64,000 bases of DNA from Patiria pectinifera (Eukaryota > Echinodermata > Asteroidea > Valvatida > Asterinidae), in the NCBI GenBank assembly GCA_029964075.1, contig CM057147.1:10623513-10687512 (forward strand). Reading direction: 5' to 3'. The notes under the pieces are model-generated. The model ran no database searches, was not told the DNA's origin, and saw only the letters and a program-made list of their open reading frames with translations. This document shows positions 1-12,559 of this stretch, in pieces (within the stretch, counting starts at the first letter, position 1; the number at the start of each line of letters is the position of its first letter). The position numbers and the translations under genes were made by a program.

Positions 1-158
1 GGTAAAAGTAGAGAGTTTTGTCACCTGAAACAGAGAACTCCTTTAATTTCATTGGATGTTAAAAAAAAGTTTACATGGAAGATAAATTACAGCAGAATTA
101 AGGTTGAACGAAACTGATTATTTTATTCAATAACAATGCAATGCCAATAGGAATTTAG

Positions 159-588
159 GTAATCCTTACTTTTAGGACCCCTTTCCTATATAAGGTTAAA
201 AGACTCACCCAAACAGCTGACTAAATGACACTCAAAAGTGACATTCTGATCTTTATTGACACATCTGAACATTATGGCAATGACAACTCTTGAATATCAG
301 CAGGTTTGATTTTGTAGAAAGAGGGCAGGGTTTTGATTTATGAGGGGCTAAAGACGATGATGACAAACAGAATATAAATTTTAAAAGCAAGATGGCGAAC
401 TGCAAAAAAAGGTAGGAAAGTCACATTTTCTTTGAAAGTGCTTTCAAAATTATTACTAACATGAGTTTGTCTGAAGAAAAAAGACTTCTTTAGCCTGCAA
501 AAGTCACTTTGGTACTGGACAGTCATTTGCAAAAGTCAGTTTTGAACAGAAATCGTACAAAATAGAGGTGTCCTAAAAGTAAGGATTT
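159..588. mobile_element. MITE, about 430 bp, inserted in the left arm
   Basis: The ends are inverted copies of AATCCTTACTTTTAGGAC (161-178 and 570-587). The right arm lacks the whole segment, so it is an insertion younger than the arm duplication. The flanks GGAATTTA and AGAATTGA look like an imperfect ~8-bp target duplication, which would fit a hAT-type element. A related copy in the opposite orientation lies near 59765-60080. It has no coding capacity. Confidence 0.75.
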
Positions 589-1240
589 AAAGAATTGATC
601 ACGTGCAGTGACATTGCGTTCGCACGTGGAACAGTTGAAGGGTAGCATTCCAGTGGAAGTTTTTTTTTCTTCAAATTGTCCCTGAATAATTAAACTCGCT
701 AATTTACACCAGTATTTTCAATGATAAACCTGTGACAGTGTCTCCTTCATTGTCACATTGACTTGCAGGTCTTATGTATACTCCCTTTCTGGAGAAGGTT
801 AAAAGACGTTCTCCACCTCAGTCTCAGAAACTAGAAATAAATTGAAACCATATAAAACCTAATCAACATTCTGGGCAAAACGTTGGTGCAAGTGATGCAA
901 ACAATTAATTAGTTTTTTTTGTAGGTCAAGTTGGGAGGAGTGCAGACGCTGCAGGCGTGCATTATGCAGCATCCGCAAAGCAAAGCAGCTGCTGGATCTG
1001 TAGGAGTGTTAGGATAATGTTATAGGCATTTAAATTCGGCGAAATATTCTCATACGCGTTTAGAAACATCCGCACCGCGTTCTATCGCTTTTCCGTTCGA
1101 TAATAAGGCATATTCATACGTAATGTTCGGCAAACTCGTGTTTTTGTTTGTTTTTTGTTTTGGCTAGACCGGAGACGGTTTGGTACGAAGACCGTGAAGG
1201 GACATGGGAGTTATTTAGTTTGTTCATAATGCTAATACGT

Positions 1241-1600
1241 ATGTGTTATTGTCACGTACATGTACGTACGTAACTCACGCACGTACTTGAATATTATCAC
1301 GTACGTAGGTAATATTATCACGTAGGGCCCACGTGATAATTATTACGGACGTAGGGCCCGCGTGATAATTATTAAGTACGTATAAACAACGTATACTCGT
1401 TTAAGGATACACGTATTATCACTTAGGTATGCAATACATGTACGTACGTAATATGTAGTTATTTATCAGGTATGTACGCAATAATAATACTAATATTGCG
1501 TTAGTACGTAATATTATATTATCACGTACGTATGTGATAAATTAAATGTATCACGTACGTACGTTGTGATTGTCATATGTATAGTAGTAGGCCCTAAATA
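1241..1600. repeat. ACGT/TACGTA palindrome-rich block (left arm)
   Basis: The block is a dense run of short palindromes (TACGTA, ACGTACGT, TCACGTGA-like, GTAGGGCCCACG-like) with alternating TTATCACGTACG and ATAATTATTA segments. The reverse complement is at about 31170-31505. No coding potential is seen. It would form many small cruciforms, and such subterminal palindrome arrays are common in DNA transposons as protein-binding sites, but that role is inferred. Confidence 0.6.
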
Positions 1601-1629
1601 AGAACAATGTTCATCTCCTCATGGTCTTC

Positions 1630-1697
1630 GTACCCACGTACCCGCGTATCCGCGTATCCGCGTATCCGCGTATCCGCATATCCGCGTACCTACGTAA
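1630..1697. repeat. 10-bp tandem repeat (CGCGTATCCG)
   Basis: About six head-to-tail copies of a 10-base unit reading GCGTATCC, with variants GCGTACCC and GCATATCC. The mirrored array is at 31058-31115 in the right arm. It is a short minisatellite next to the ACGT-rich block. Confidence 0.8.
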
Positions 1698-1749
1698 TCG
1701 CGCGATTTCGTGTACCATATTTCGAAGTGATACAATCTAGGGAACTGTT

Positions 1750-4143
1750 TAGCAAAGTGCATGATGAACAATGTTAGGGAAAATGAAGCAAACGAAAATT
1801 AGGGAGCAAGCACAGCCCGCGGCGAGCATGCGCACATTGAGCCTGCAGGCAGTGCGATGGGAAGTTTTAGAAGTTTTCTTAAAAAAAAAAAAAAATAGGA
1901 TAAAAATGCAAACGAAAATCAGTCTAATGAATAACACTGTCCCCCTAAACTTGAAAGTACTGGTGTATTTTATTTCATTTTCGCTATTAAAAAAACTTCA
2001 CTCGCAAATTTAAAGTCGATTTTGTAATTGATTGAAAGTAATTTGTGATTTTTTATCGATCAACTGGAATGCTGCCCTCTATACGGACATTGGCTGGTAC
2101 TTTGCCCTACTCAAAACAATAATTAAACAAAGTTAGTAAAACAACAGAAAGTGGCAATGCCTGGTGCGTTGTCCACCAACGCGTCGATGTAATTTCTTTA
2201 TAATTGTATAAAATGTTTAAGACCAAACAAGATTCATAAAATCTAGGCCATCGGCAATTGACAGTGACCATGCCTGGTGCAGTGTCACTTGTAAGGGATA
2301 CCCTCTTCGGTGCATATTAGTAGCGCCGATTTCCAAGAGGCCCCTTCCTTCAGAAGAACTTGAACATTAAAACTTAAACCATTTAACAATTAAACCATTT
2401 AACAAAAACACGGAAGGGCGTTACTACTTAAATAGCCATACAGAGAAACCTGTTGGTTAACAAGTAACACTAATTCCTAAATGAGCTCTCTGTTAAGGTG
2501 ACATACGCTCTTATAGTAACACTAAAAGGTCAAAAAATCTGGGATTAACAGCGTCTGTAAAAGCGCCGCATTGTCTATACTTCGCTAGTCTGTGAGCAGT
2601 GAGGGCACAGTTGACAGTTGACCATATTTTAATGATCGTAGTAAAATCAAAAGTCATAACTTTGGTTAATTATACTTTGCATAAATTTATATAAAAGACA
2701 TTTTTATTAAGTGAAGAGCTTTTAAGCTCGGTTCATTATTAAGTATTTAAAGGTAAACTTATCTGTGAGTAAAAAAATGCTTACAGAGAGAATGACTTTT
2801 GGGGGAAAAAACTCAAAAGTAGATTGTATTTTGTTTCATTGTAAATGTTGCATGTTTGATGTTTTGCCTTTGTGTGCATTGCTCTCTGTGTGGTGTGATT
2901 TTTTTAATGGTTTCCGTCTGTTGTCCCTGACAATAGACAAAATTATTTTTTTTTTTTAATCAAATCAACCGTTGCGGCTACGAAAATGTCAAATCGTTAA
3001 GCAAAATCGACGCAGATATTGAAAGGAATAATACTTGAAATCAGTGTCATTTTTTCTCAACTGCAATACGTCGGGCAAAAAAATGTTACGGTTTTGAAGA
3101 GGCAAACCTCAAATTGACGAAAATACGAAATCAACTTTAAAATGTTAGGCAGTATTGGAATAAATAATACCCACCCGGATATTTACTTGACTACGCGTAT
3201 GACGAAACTGAAAACAAACTTCAAATCGGCCCAAAATAAATTGTAACGGAAATTACATCGTAAGCGATTTTTTTTTTCCGAAAAAAGAAATTACTCCGCT
3301 TTCTACGTGTAGGCCTACACGCTAGGAAAATGATGAAAATAATGCGAGGAAAACATCACAGCGTTAGTGAGAGTAAAAATACCCGAAATCAGTATTATTT
3401 TTCTTGCCACAAAGTTATCGAAATAACAAATCAAAATGACGAAAATAACGGCATAAAAATTAATCATCCGCAACGAAAGAAGTAAATACATGTGTACTTG
3501 CAAATTGGTGCTAATTTCTAAACTTCCAAATTTGGCCACAAAAAAAAGACCGAAATTAAGATTTAAAAAAAGTATGAAATAATGCTGAACAGTAAATACC
3601 GGTTCTACGTTGCCAATATTCGCTTTCCGACTTTTTGAGGCAAACGGTGGGAAAATGACGGCAGCAAAAGAAAATAAAATTGACGAAATTACGAGAAAAC
3701 AAATCACACCATAATGAACAAAATATCTGTTTCGAAAATGACTGAATTTCAGTTATATACAGCGGCATTTCAAAAACATCAAAATTGTTGGAATTGTCGA
3801 GAAGTGCCTTCAAAAGACATAATTGCCCCCCCCCCTCCCACCAAAAAAAAAAGTACATTGTGAAGGGGTACAACTTATTGGCAACAAGCCGTTGTCGGTG
3901 TCGGCACATGTTCGTGTGCATTATGACAAAAAAGATCATGTTTGTCTTTAAAAGTAAATAGTGGAAACATGGTAGAATCGTGTAGTTTCTATTTGGTAAC
4001 AAGTGGCCTTATTACAGGTAGGCTTAGACATAATGCTTTGGAATGTTTCACTTCAGTAACAAATGGGCTAGGCCCAGTGTTTTCGTAACCCTGTTCACTT
4101 AGGAAAGAGCTGCATCTTTCATCAAAAAAACTGATGACCTAAA
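1750..4143. other. AT-rich arm interior, no gene seen
   Basis: Apart from open frames of 130-148 codons on the minus strand (3315-4002), which overlap each other, are low in complexity and resemble nothing known to me, this stretch holds no recognisable gene. It is repeated in inverted form at about 28850-31000. Its second half (about 3000-4140) is also repeated in direct orientation, more diverged, at 6300-8150. Confidence 0.5.
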
Positions 4144-6100
4144 AGTTGAGACTGCATGGATGAGCTACGCTGCTTTGTCTGGACGAAAATCAACCCTCCA
4201 AGGCTCCAACAGCCTCATCACACAGAAACTCAGGAACCGGAAGCAGGGAGGAGGACCGACAGATGAACGGATGACCTGCTTGCTGGGCTACCCATTACTG
4301 ATTCTTGAGGTTAGTTTACATGTTGGCCTCCTCCTCTTCGAAGGATCAATCAAGTCACAGAACTCATCAAAATGGGCGATCTGACTCTGTTATAATGTTC
4401 TTCCACACACGAGTTCTGGTAGCGGGCTTTGCTTTGTGGGGTTAATTCAATGTTTTCTTTCCCCTTTCTAGCCCTGGCACGAATATAGCTCAATAATTCA
4501 AATGTTTTCTTTCGTATCCTTTCAGAAAAATGAGGACCACTGACTGATTAGGGAATTGCTTTACTGAGATTGATGAGCCTGCCTCAAGACATCGGCAGGG
4601 CTCCAACAGCCTTATCACACAGAAAGTCGAGGAACTGGAAGCAGGGAGGAGGACCGACAGATGAACGGATGACCTGCTTGCTGGGCTTCCCATTACCGAC
4701 TATCAGGTTTGTGTACATGTAGCCTACTTAAACAGAAACAATCAAGAACTAAAATCAAAATGGGCGATCTGGCGCTCTTCTATGTTCGTCTAGTCTGCAA
4801 ACAACAAGTTCTGGTAGCGGGGCTTTGCTTTGTGGGGTTAATTCAATGTTCCCTTTCTAGCCCTGGCACGATTACAGCTCAATAAATCAAATGTTTTCTT
4901 TCGTCATTTGAATCCTTTCAGAAAAATGAGGACCACTGACTGATGAGAGAATTGCTCTACTGGGATTGATGAGCCTGCCTCAAGACATCGTCAGGGCTCC
5001 AACAGCCTCATCAAACAGAAACATGAGGAACCGGAAGCAGGAAGGAGGACCGACAGATGAACGGATGACCTGCTTGCTGGGCTTCCCATTCCTGATTATT
5101 AAGTTAGTTTACATGTAGGCCTCCTCTTAACAGGAACAATCAAGTCACAGAACTAATTTAAATGGGCGATCTGACTCTGTTATTATGTTCGTCTACAAAC
5201 GAGTTCTGGTAGCAGGGCTTTGCTTTGTGGGATTAATTAAATGTTTTCTTTCCCCTTTCGAGCCCTGGCACGAATACAGCTCAATAATTCAAATGTCTCC
5301 TTTCGTTATTTGAATCCTTCAGCAAAGTGAGGACCACTGACTGATGAGGGAATTACTCTACTGATATGGGGATGAGCCTGCCTCAAGACATCGTCAGGGC
5401 TCCGACAGCCTCATCAAACAGAAACCCGAGGAACCGGAAGCAGGGAGGAGGACCGACAGATGAACGGATGACCTGCTTGCTGGGCTTCCCATTACTAATT
5501 CTTGAGGTTAGTTTTTCGTTACATGAACCTAAAGAATAAGCAGAAACAAGTAATCAAAATGGGTGATCTGGCGCTCTTCTATGTTCTTCCACAAAATAAA
5601 GAGTGCTGGTAGTGGGGCACTGCTTTGTGGGGGTTAATTTGAACATTTCTGCCCCCCTCCTCTTGCTCTACCTTTCAGATATTTCTTAATAATAATTCGG
5701 ATATTTTCTTTCGTCATTTGAATCTTTTTACAGACATGAGGACCACTGACTGGTGAGGGAATTGCCCTAAGATGGATGCGCCTGCCTCGAGCTGCCATAA
5801 GCTGGGAGGACCGACGGTTGACTGACTCTGCCTGCTTGGTTGGCCATTACCGATTCTTGAGGTAAGTTTACTTGAAAAGAGACCATGGACATATAGGCCT
5901 ACACTTACATTTGTTATTCCTTTAATACTATGTGACCTCTTACGATGCTTGATTTCCTCTTTAAATATTAATTCTAAAATTTGCTAGTTAACTCTTTTTG
6001 TCATGTTTTAGAAGATGAGGACCGCCAAGCTTGGATGAGACTGGAAAATTACGAAGCTGCTCTATCTGGAGAAGGATGCCGTCATCAGACACTTTCCAAT
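4144..6100 (+). repeat. Tandem ~398-bp units with exon-like borders
   Basis: A shared core (GAGGACCGACAGATGAACGG) starts at 4251, 4649, 5045 and 5448, giving a period of 396-403 bp. A shortened, diverged unit follows near 5806. Each unit has a pyrimidine tract ending in CAG before AAAATGAGGACCACTGAC, about 180 bases of conserved sequence, then GAG followed by GTTAGTTT or GTAAGTTT. That is the layout of an exon with acceptor and donor sites. The last module (about 6013-6100) starts after TTTTAG. All three frames contain stops, the longest open frame being about 47 codons, so the product, if any, is more likely a spliced non-coding RNA than a protein. It may equally be a satellite whose splice-like borders are chance. 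Confidence 0.55.
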
Positions 6101-6109
6101 TTGCGGAAT

Positions 6110-8880
6110 ATTGGATCAAAAATCAGACTGCATATTATTTTGCATTATTATAAAACATAAAAACGACGAAAATACGAATTCTTACGCCAAAGTTACCGCT
6201 ATAATTGGAAGAATTAATAGCTTAAATCACTGTTACTTGTTAACCTTACTGAGATACCTATACCTGAAATATTTGACAACGAATATGACGAAAATTGAAG
6301 AAAAAGTAAAATGTGTGTGAAATACATTGCAGTGAAAATCAAATCATGAGCGGATTTTCTTCTCATAGAAATGCTTCTCCGCTTCCAAGTGGCGGAGAAA
6401 ATGATGAAATTTACGCCGAAAATAACTACAATCAGTGTTGTTTTTACCTTTACTGCGATACCTGCCCGAAATATTTGACTAAACGCGTGTGACGAAACGT
6501 GGAAACAAAAAACAAATCGGTCCAAATTAAATTACAACGAAAATCACATAGTACGTGGAGTTTCTTCTCGCAGCACGGCACTCTGTTTCTACAGGTAGCT
6601 ACAGGAAAATTACGAAAATTACACCGAAAATCAACGCGGCATATAAGTGAAGTGACGAAACATAGTTTACACGGCTAAAAAAATCACAGCGTTAGTGAGA
6701 GAAATAATACTTGATATCAGTGTTCTTTTTCTTACCTACAAAGTAAAAAAAATCGATTGCGGAAGAACGAAATTAAAGAGACGAAAATTACGGTAAAAAG
6801 ATTAACAGCGGCAGCGAAAGAAATAAATATTTGAGAAATCGGTAATTTTCTAAACTTCTAGGCCTTATGCCATGCAAAAATTTGCTAAGGAAAAAATACC
6901 GAAATAATGTAAAAAAAAAATCAAATTATAATCGGCAGCCACTTCCAGTACGGTACTACACTGCTTACAAAAAGTCGGAAAGCGAATTTCGGTAAATGGT
7001 GGGGAAAATGACGGCTGAAAAAAGGTAAAAAATTGACGGAAATTAAGGAAAAACTCCATTATATCGATGTAAAGAAAATGACTGAATTTCAATTAAAGCA
7101 GCATGTTAAAGGCATCCCCTCCCCAAGTTCTAGGCCTACACCACATCTTTTAAGTATTATTCGTCAGCGAAAAAAAAATGCAATTTGTGACATTGTCAAG
7201 AGGTTTGCCTTCAAAAAGGCCAGAAATAGCCAGGTTATGCATGTGAAAGGGTACAACTTAAGTGTAATCAACAAAGCGATAGGGAAAATGGCTGTATAAG
7301 ACATGCGACATATTTACTATCGCATGTGACATTTCTTCGTGTTTTTTGTAAAGGTTTAAACTTAATTTACATCATTTATGTGAGTCCGATTTGGAAAGAT
7401 CGGCAGGGATACATGTTTTCATCAAGTATATATTTCTCCTTTGAGTTACTCATTTTGTTGTCTTACTTTGACCTTTGATAACGTATAAGGCCGACAGTGC
7501 TGTTTTATTGAAGGGGAGAACATGAAAACCATAACGGAAAAAAGCGTTGCAGTAGTTAAAGAGATCGATCGGTCTAATATAGACTTTCACGATCAAATCT
7601 GTGTGGGCTACGAGTATACCGTACTTAACGTAAATTTCAAAAGAAAGCATTTCAAGATGTGCGACAGGTTTAGAGTAACATAGAAAACTACTATTTCCTT
7701 GTTGATTTTAGCCTACGTGTAACCCTCCTTCCTTATAGTACACGTACTATGTTCAATGTAAGTCCGATGTGGAAGGGATCGGCAAGGATTAACATGGCAT
7801 TTTGTCATCTTAATGTCACGTGAATTTCTTTTAATGGTTGTTTATAGTATGCGAGTTATATGCAGTTTCCAAAGTAACCTGCCATTATCAGCGTCGGCAC
7901 ATTATGACAAAGTAATCGTGTCTGTTTTAAAAGGGAAATAATGGAACCATGGGTAGAATCATTTGGTTTCCATTGGGTCCTACCCATGACCTGGTTATAG
8001 GTAGGCTTAGACATAATTATTGGCTACATTTGCAATGTTTCACTTCAGTAACAAATGGGCTAGGCCCAGTGTTTTCGTACCCCTGTCCACTTACGACAGA
8101 GTTGCAGCTTTCATCAAAGAAACTGATGATCTAAAAGTTGAGACAGACTGGATGAGCTAGGCTGCTTTGTCTGGACGAAAATGAACCCTCCAAGGCTCCA
8201 ACAGCCTCATCACACGGAAACTAGAGGAACCGGAAGCAGGAAGAAGGACAGACAGATGAACGGATGACCTGCTTGCTGAGCTTCGCATTACTGATTCTTG
8301 AAGTTAGTTTACATGTAGGCTTCCTCTTAGTCACAGAACTCAAAATTGGTGATTAACGCTTTTCTGTGTTCTTCCACAACGAGTTCTGGCATAGCGTTGT
8401 GTTGCTTTCTGGGGTAAAAATCGAAGTTTTCTTTCTCCTTGCACATATTTCTTAATAATATTTCAGATTTTTTTTTCGTCATTTGAATCCTTGTAGAGAA
8501 ATGAGGACCACTAACTGATGAGGGATTGTCTTACTGAGATGAGGATGAGCCTGCCTCAAGCCATCGTAAGCTGGGAGGACGGACGATGGACTGACACCGC
8601 ATGCTGGCCTGGCCACTTCTGATTCTTGAGGTGAGTTTACTTTGAAAACGAAAAAAGACCAGGGTATGAGGATTATAATTTGTTATTCCTCTGATTGTAG
8701 TTTGTCCCTCCTACAAAATCCACAGTGCTTGATTTCCTAATATATGTATTTTTTTTTAATTTGCTTGCTTATTTTGTCATGTTTAGGACAAGAGGACCAC
8801 CAAGCTTGGACGAGACTGGACAATGACGAAGCTGCTCTACTGGACAAGGATGCCCTCATCGGAAACTTGAGAAAAAACTA
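6110..8880 (+). repeat. Second, diverged copy of the arm interior and exon-like modules
   Basis: Segments of 3000-6100 recur here in the same order and orientation: the AATGACTGAATTTCA region (near 7078), the GTAGGCTTAGACATAAT segment (near 8000), a ~398-bp-type unit with the GATGAACGGATGACC core (near 8260), a shortened unit near 8480-8630 ending in GAGGTGAGTTT, and a last exon-like module from about 8787. In that last module one frame runs open for about 30 codons and ends at a TAG near 8880. The identity is clearly lower than between the two arms, so this duplication is older. No known protein is recognised. Confidence 0.5.
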
Positions 8881-9399
8881 GCTTGCATAATATGAAATGA
8901 TAAATCAGACTGCATAATGCAACGTCATTAATGTTATACACTAAGGCAACACCACTAAAATGAAATGAAAAGTAATTTTGATTTCATTAAATTATTTATG
9001 CCTCTTAAATAATCTTAAACTGAATACTGCAACAGAAAGTTAACAATGGACAATAATGGAAACTTGCTGAAAAATTATTGTAAGGGTACTAATTTGTCAC
9101 TGGCTTTTTAGCAGTGACATGTCTGGGAGAAGGGATGTTCCTTTGATCTGTCCTGGGTCATCCAAAATTATTGCATCAATAAGTTAATAATTTCATACTC
9201 CTTACCTTTAATGCATTTAATTGGATCTTTTCGCTAAATTATAAACGAGGTCTCGCCTAAGGCTTTCTATTTGCTTTTTGTTCAGTTGACAATGGAGAAT
9301 TTTGCTCTATATATTTAATTTGATATTGAAAGTGCATTTTTAAGAAAACCAATTTAAGTCATAAGAGTTTTGAAAAATTTCAAAAAGGATAAATTTATT
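8881..9399. other. AT-rich, no feature seen
   Basis: Low-complexity AT-rich DNA with no open frame, repeat border or RNA gene that I can support. Confidence 0.4.
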
Positions 9400-10143
9400 G
9401 TTTAAAAACTGAAAAAATGTAACAAACTTTATTTAAATTTAACGTCTTTAACAAGACGTCGGTTTAACTAAAACGTGACTTTCTTTCCATTGTATATTTA
9501 TTAGAAAACACAATAACGTTAAATTTTTAGGAAAATTTAAAGAATAAACTGTTCAGGAACTTTTATCCATCAAACTGCATTGCAACAGGTATTAGTGACA
9601 CTCAAATTACATTTGTGTTTGTCCTTTTGTGATTTATTTCATTGCACTTTTTTTTCTTGTTATATTTTTTACTTCGTATGCACAATTGTTTTTCTTGTTG
9701 GTTTTGCATGTCTTTTCATTTTCTTATTAATAATTAACTAACCTCACAAAAGGATAAACGCAATATATATCGTTTAAAAACTGAAGAAATGTAACAAACT
9801 TTATTTAAATTTAACGTCTTTAACAAGACGTCGGTTTAACTAAAACGTGACTTTCTTTCCATTGTATATTTATTAGAAAAGACAAGAACGTTTAATTTTT
9901 AGGAAAATTTAAAGAATAAACTGTTCAGGAACTTTTATCCATCAAACTGCATTGCAACAGGTATTAGTGACACTCAAATTACATTTGTGTTTGTCCTTTT
10001 GTGATTTATTTCATTGCACTTTTTTACTTGTTATATTTTTTACTTCGTATGCACAATTGTTTTTCTTGTTGGTTTTGCATGTCTTTTCATTTTCTTATTA
10101 ATAATTAACTAACCTCACAAAAGGATAAACGCAATATATATCG
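9400..10143. repeat. 372-bp direct tandem duplication
   Basis: Units 9400-9771 and 9772-10143 are nearly identical, with only a few substitutions and short indels in T runs. Both run from GTTTAAAAACTGAA to CGCAATATATATCG. Each contains the small palindrome GACGTC within AACAAGACGTCGG. There is no coding capacity. The high identity implies a recent event. Confidence 0.9.
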
Positions 10144-10918
10144 AGTGTTGAACTTGCCTCGCATCAAATATTTTTTTTCACATAATAGCTAAATTAGACA
10201 AAATATAGTCCTGAAATGTTTCAAAATAATCTATTTTTTTGGAGGAGGGGGGGGGGGGGCATTCCAAGGTTTTATCTTCCCGTTTTAAAATCTTATTCAC
10301 AAAATAGCGAAATACAAAAACCTGGCTTTACCGTGTACAGTCATGTGGTCGTTGCTTATGTAATAATCATCTATGATATTTTAAAGTGATTATTTATTTC
10401 TTAAATTTGTCGGCCTTCTGCCCAATTTTTTTCCTCATTTGGAATCTTTTGTATTTGTTTGTATGAATTGGTTTAATATTTGTATGTCAATAAGACTAAG
10501 GAATTAAACAAAATAAAAAAACTTGAAAGATGTGAGACCCTTGATATCCTTGGAGGAGGGTTGTCAGTATTTTGCCTATTTTTGTATAAGTTGTTGGTGG
10601 GGAAGGACAAGCTACTACAAAAGTAACAAAACCCAGCTGAAATGACGTTTTATTATTTATAGGTGATTGGGGCGGGGTGCGCACATAAAGGCACGTCAGG
10701 GAATATAAAATAATTAGGTGTTTTTGTAAGGGAAATCTTTACTCTTAAACGGAAATAAAAAAAATCTACTAGGCTCCGAGGTTCTACCTTTTAAGATTGT
10801 CCAATAAAAAGACCCGAATTTGCATACGCCGGCCAAATCACAATTTGCATGCCCCCGTGGGCTTTTAAAAAGAACTTTTGCAAATGGAAAAGACACTTTG
10901 GAAACATCCAATCAGTTT
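10144..10918. other. No gene; homopolymer-rich spacer
   Basis: AT-rich spacer with a poly-G run (near 10242) and short open frames only. I see nothing in it. Confidence 0.4.
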
Positions 10919-12257
10919 GAATATGCTTCATGAATTTCTGAATAAACGAGCACATTTTTAAACGGTATCTAATTACTACTATTTTTCGATGTAGTGATGG
11001 TGATGGTGGTGGGGGGTGGGGGGGGGGGTCGGGGCAGACAGAAGATATATCAGAAGTGGCGCTATAAAACCGACAGCGGGCGCAATAATTTTGATTACGG
11101 TTTCAAAAACTTCTACGCGAGTCGTTAATTTGCATAAAAAGTGCCCCCCCTACAATTTTTTGTAAAAAAAAGATACCGTCTAGCTTAAACATTGGTGGGA
11201 TCGTGCGAATATAGCCGAGGATCATCTCCCTAGCTTTTGGGCTATTATCTAAGAGCAGATTTGAAAAATTAGGGTTCCAAAATGGGTCCTATTTGCACGA
11301 GAAAATGTAGGGATGCCATTGGTAACTTTGGCAGTATGCAGGCTCAGCAATTTTTGGCCACTTTTGAAGAAAAATGTGCTAGAAAGATGCCCTAAGGGCA
11401 CTAGAACGTATTTCAAATCGATTTTTGGACGGATGTGCTACAGAAAGGGGAATTTCTGTCGAAAAATAAAGGTAAAATCGCTCAAAAAATTATTTCTGCC
11501 TTGTTTTACAATAGTAAATTTTTGGCCGATTTAGACTAAAAATGTAATGCTAACCCCTTGCATTTTTTTATAATTTGGCCAAAAATGAAATTTCTTGAAA
11601 TTTGCTAGAAATATGCCCTAAATAAGGGCCCTTGAACGTATTTCAAATCAGTTTCTGGACAGATGTGCTATTGAAAGGGAAATTCGGTCGAAAAATTAAG
11701 GTAAAATCGCTCAATTTTTTTTCCTCCAAAAATTGACAATTTTTTCCCAAATCTTCAAAATTATGAGTTTTAGAGTATTGATTGATGTTCCTCTTGCATA
11801 CAGAAGAATTTCTGCCTTGTTTCGAGAAAAGTCAAGTTTTGGCCGATTGTGACTAAAAATGTAAGGCTAACCCTTTGCATTTTTTTTTGTTTTTTGGCCA
11901 AAAAATGAAATGTCTTGAAAGTTGCTAGAAAGATGCCTTAAGGACCCTAGAACGCATTTCAAATCGATTGCTGGACAGATGTGCTATTGATGGGAAAATG
12001 TTTTCGAAAACTTAAGGTAAAATCGCTCAAAAAAATTTTTTTCTCCAAAAATTGACGAATTTTGCCCATTCTTCAAAATGATTTGTGTTAGAGTATTGAT
12101 TGATGTTCCTCTTGCATCCAGATGAATTTCTGCCTTGTTTTGAGAAAAGTACATTTTTGGCCGATTTTGACTAAAAATGTCAGACATTTTTTTTCGTTTT
12201 TGGCCAAAAAATAAAATGTCTTGAAAGTTGCTAGAAAGATGCCTTAAGGGCCTTAAG

Positions 12258-12351
12258 CCCCTGTCACACCTTTGCGTATCCTAATTCCTTATGAAAAAAA
12301 TGTCAATGCGCAACTCATAAGGAATTAGGATACGCAGAAGTGTGACAGGGC
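12258..12351. mobile_element. 94-bp palindromic insertion (mini TIR element)
   Basis: Two inverted copies of CCCTGTCACACCTTTGCGTA... and ...TACGCAGAAGTGTGACAGGG enclose about 20 bases. It interrupts one of the foldback units just after AGGGCC. A single end of the same family is at about 13012-13049, so these are TIRs of one family. Confidence 0.75.
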
Positions 12352-12559
12352 CCTTAGAACGCATTTAAAATCGATTGCTGGACAGTTGTGCTATTGAAGG
12401 AAAAATTCTTTCGAAAACTTAAGGTAAAATCGCTCAATTTTTTTTTTAATCTCCAAAAATTGACGTTTTTGCCCAAATCTTCAAAATTATTTGTGTTAGA
12501 GTATTGATCGATGTTCCTTTTGCATCCAGATGAATTTCTGCCTTGTTTTGAGGAAAGTC

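Larger units (their letters stand above)
1..5500 (+). repeat. Left arm of a giant inverted repeat
   Basis: This stretch is the reverse complement of 27157-32473. The first ~110 bases match the end of the right arm at about 97% by eye, and the correspondence continues through the ACGT-rich block, the AT-rich interior and the tandem ~398-bp units. The arm may begin before the window, because the match is already running at base 1. The two arms enclose about 21.6 kb. Differences between arms include a MITE present only here (159-588), one copy instead of four of a CACGTGC...GCACGTG repeat, and four rather than five full ~398-bp units. It could be a very large foldback transposon or an inverted segmental duplication. 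No terminal target duplication can be tested because the left end is outside the window. Confidence 0.85.

Noticed and set aside
3315-4002. Minus-strand open frames of 130 and 148 codons
   Set aside because: They overlap in different frames, are low in complexity, lie in non-coding arm DNA, and are not preserved as matching frames in the right arm.
4520-4600. CTGATGAG words in the ~398-bp units as hammerhead ribozymes or C/D snoRNAs
   Set aside because: There is no CGAAA box with pairable stems, and C and D boxes are too close and lack flanking stems.
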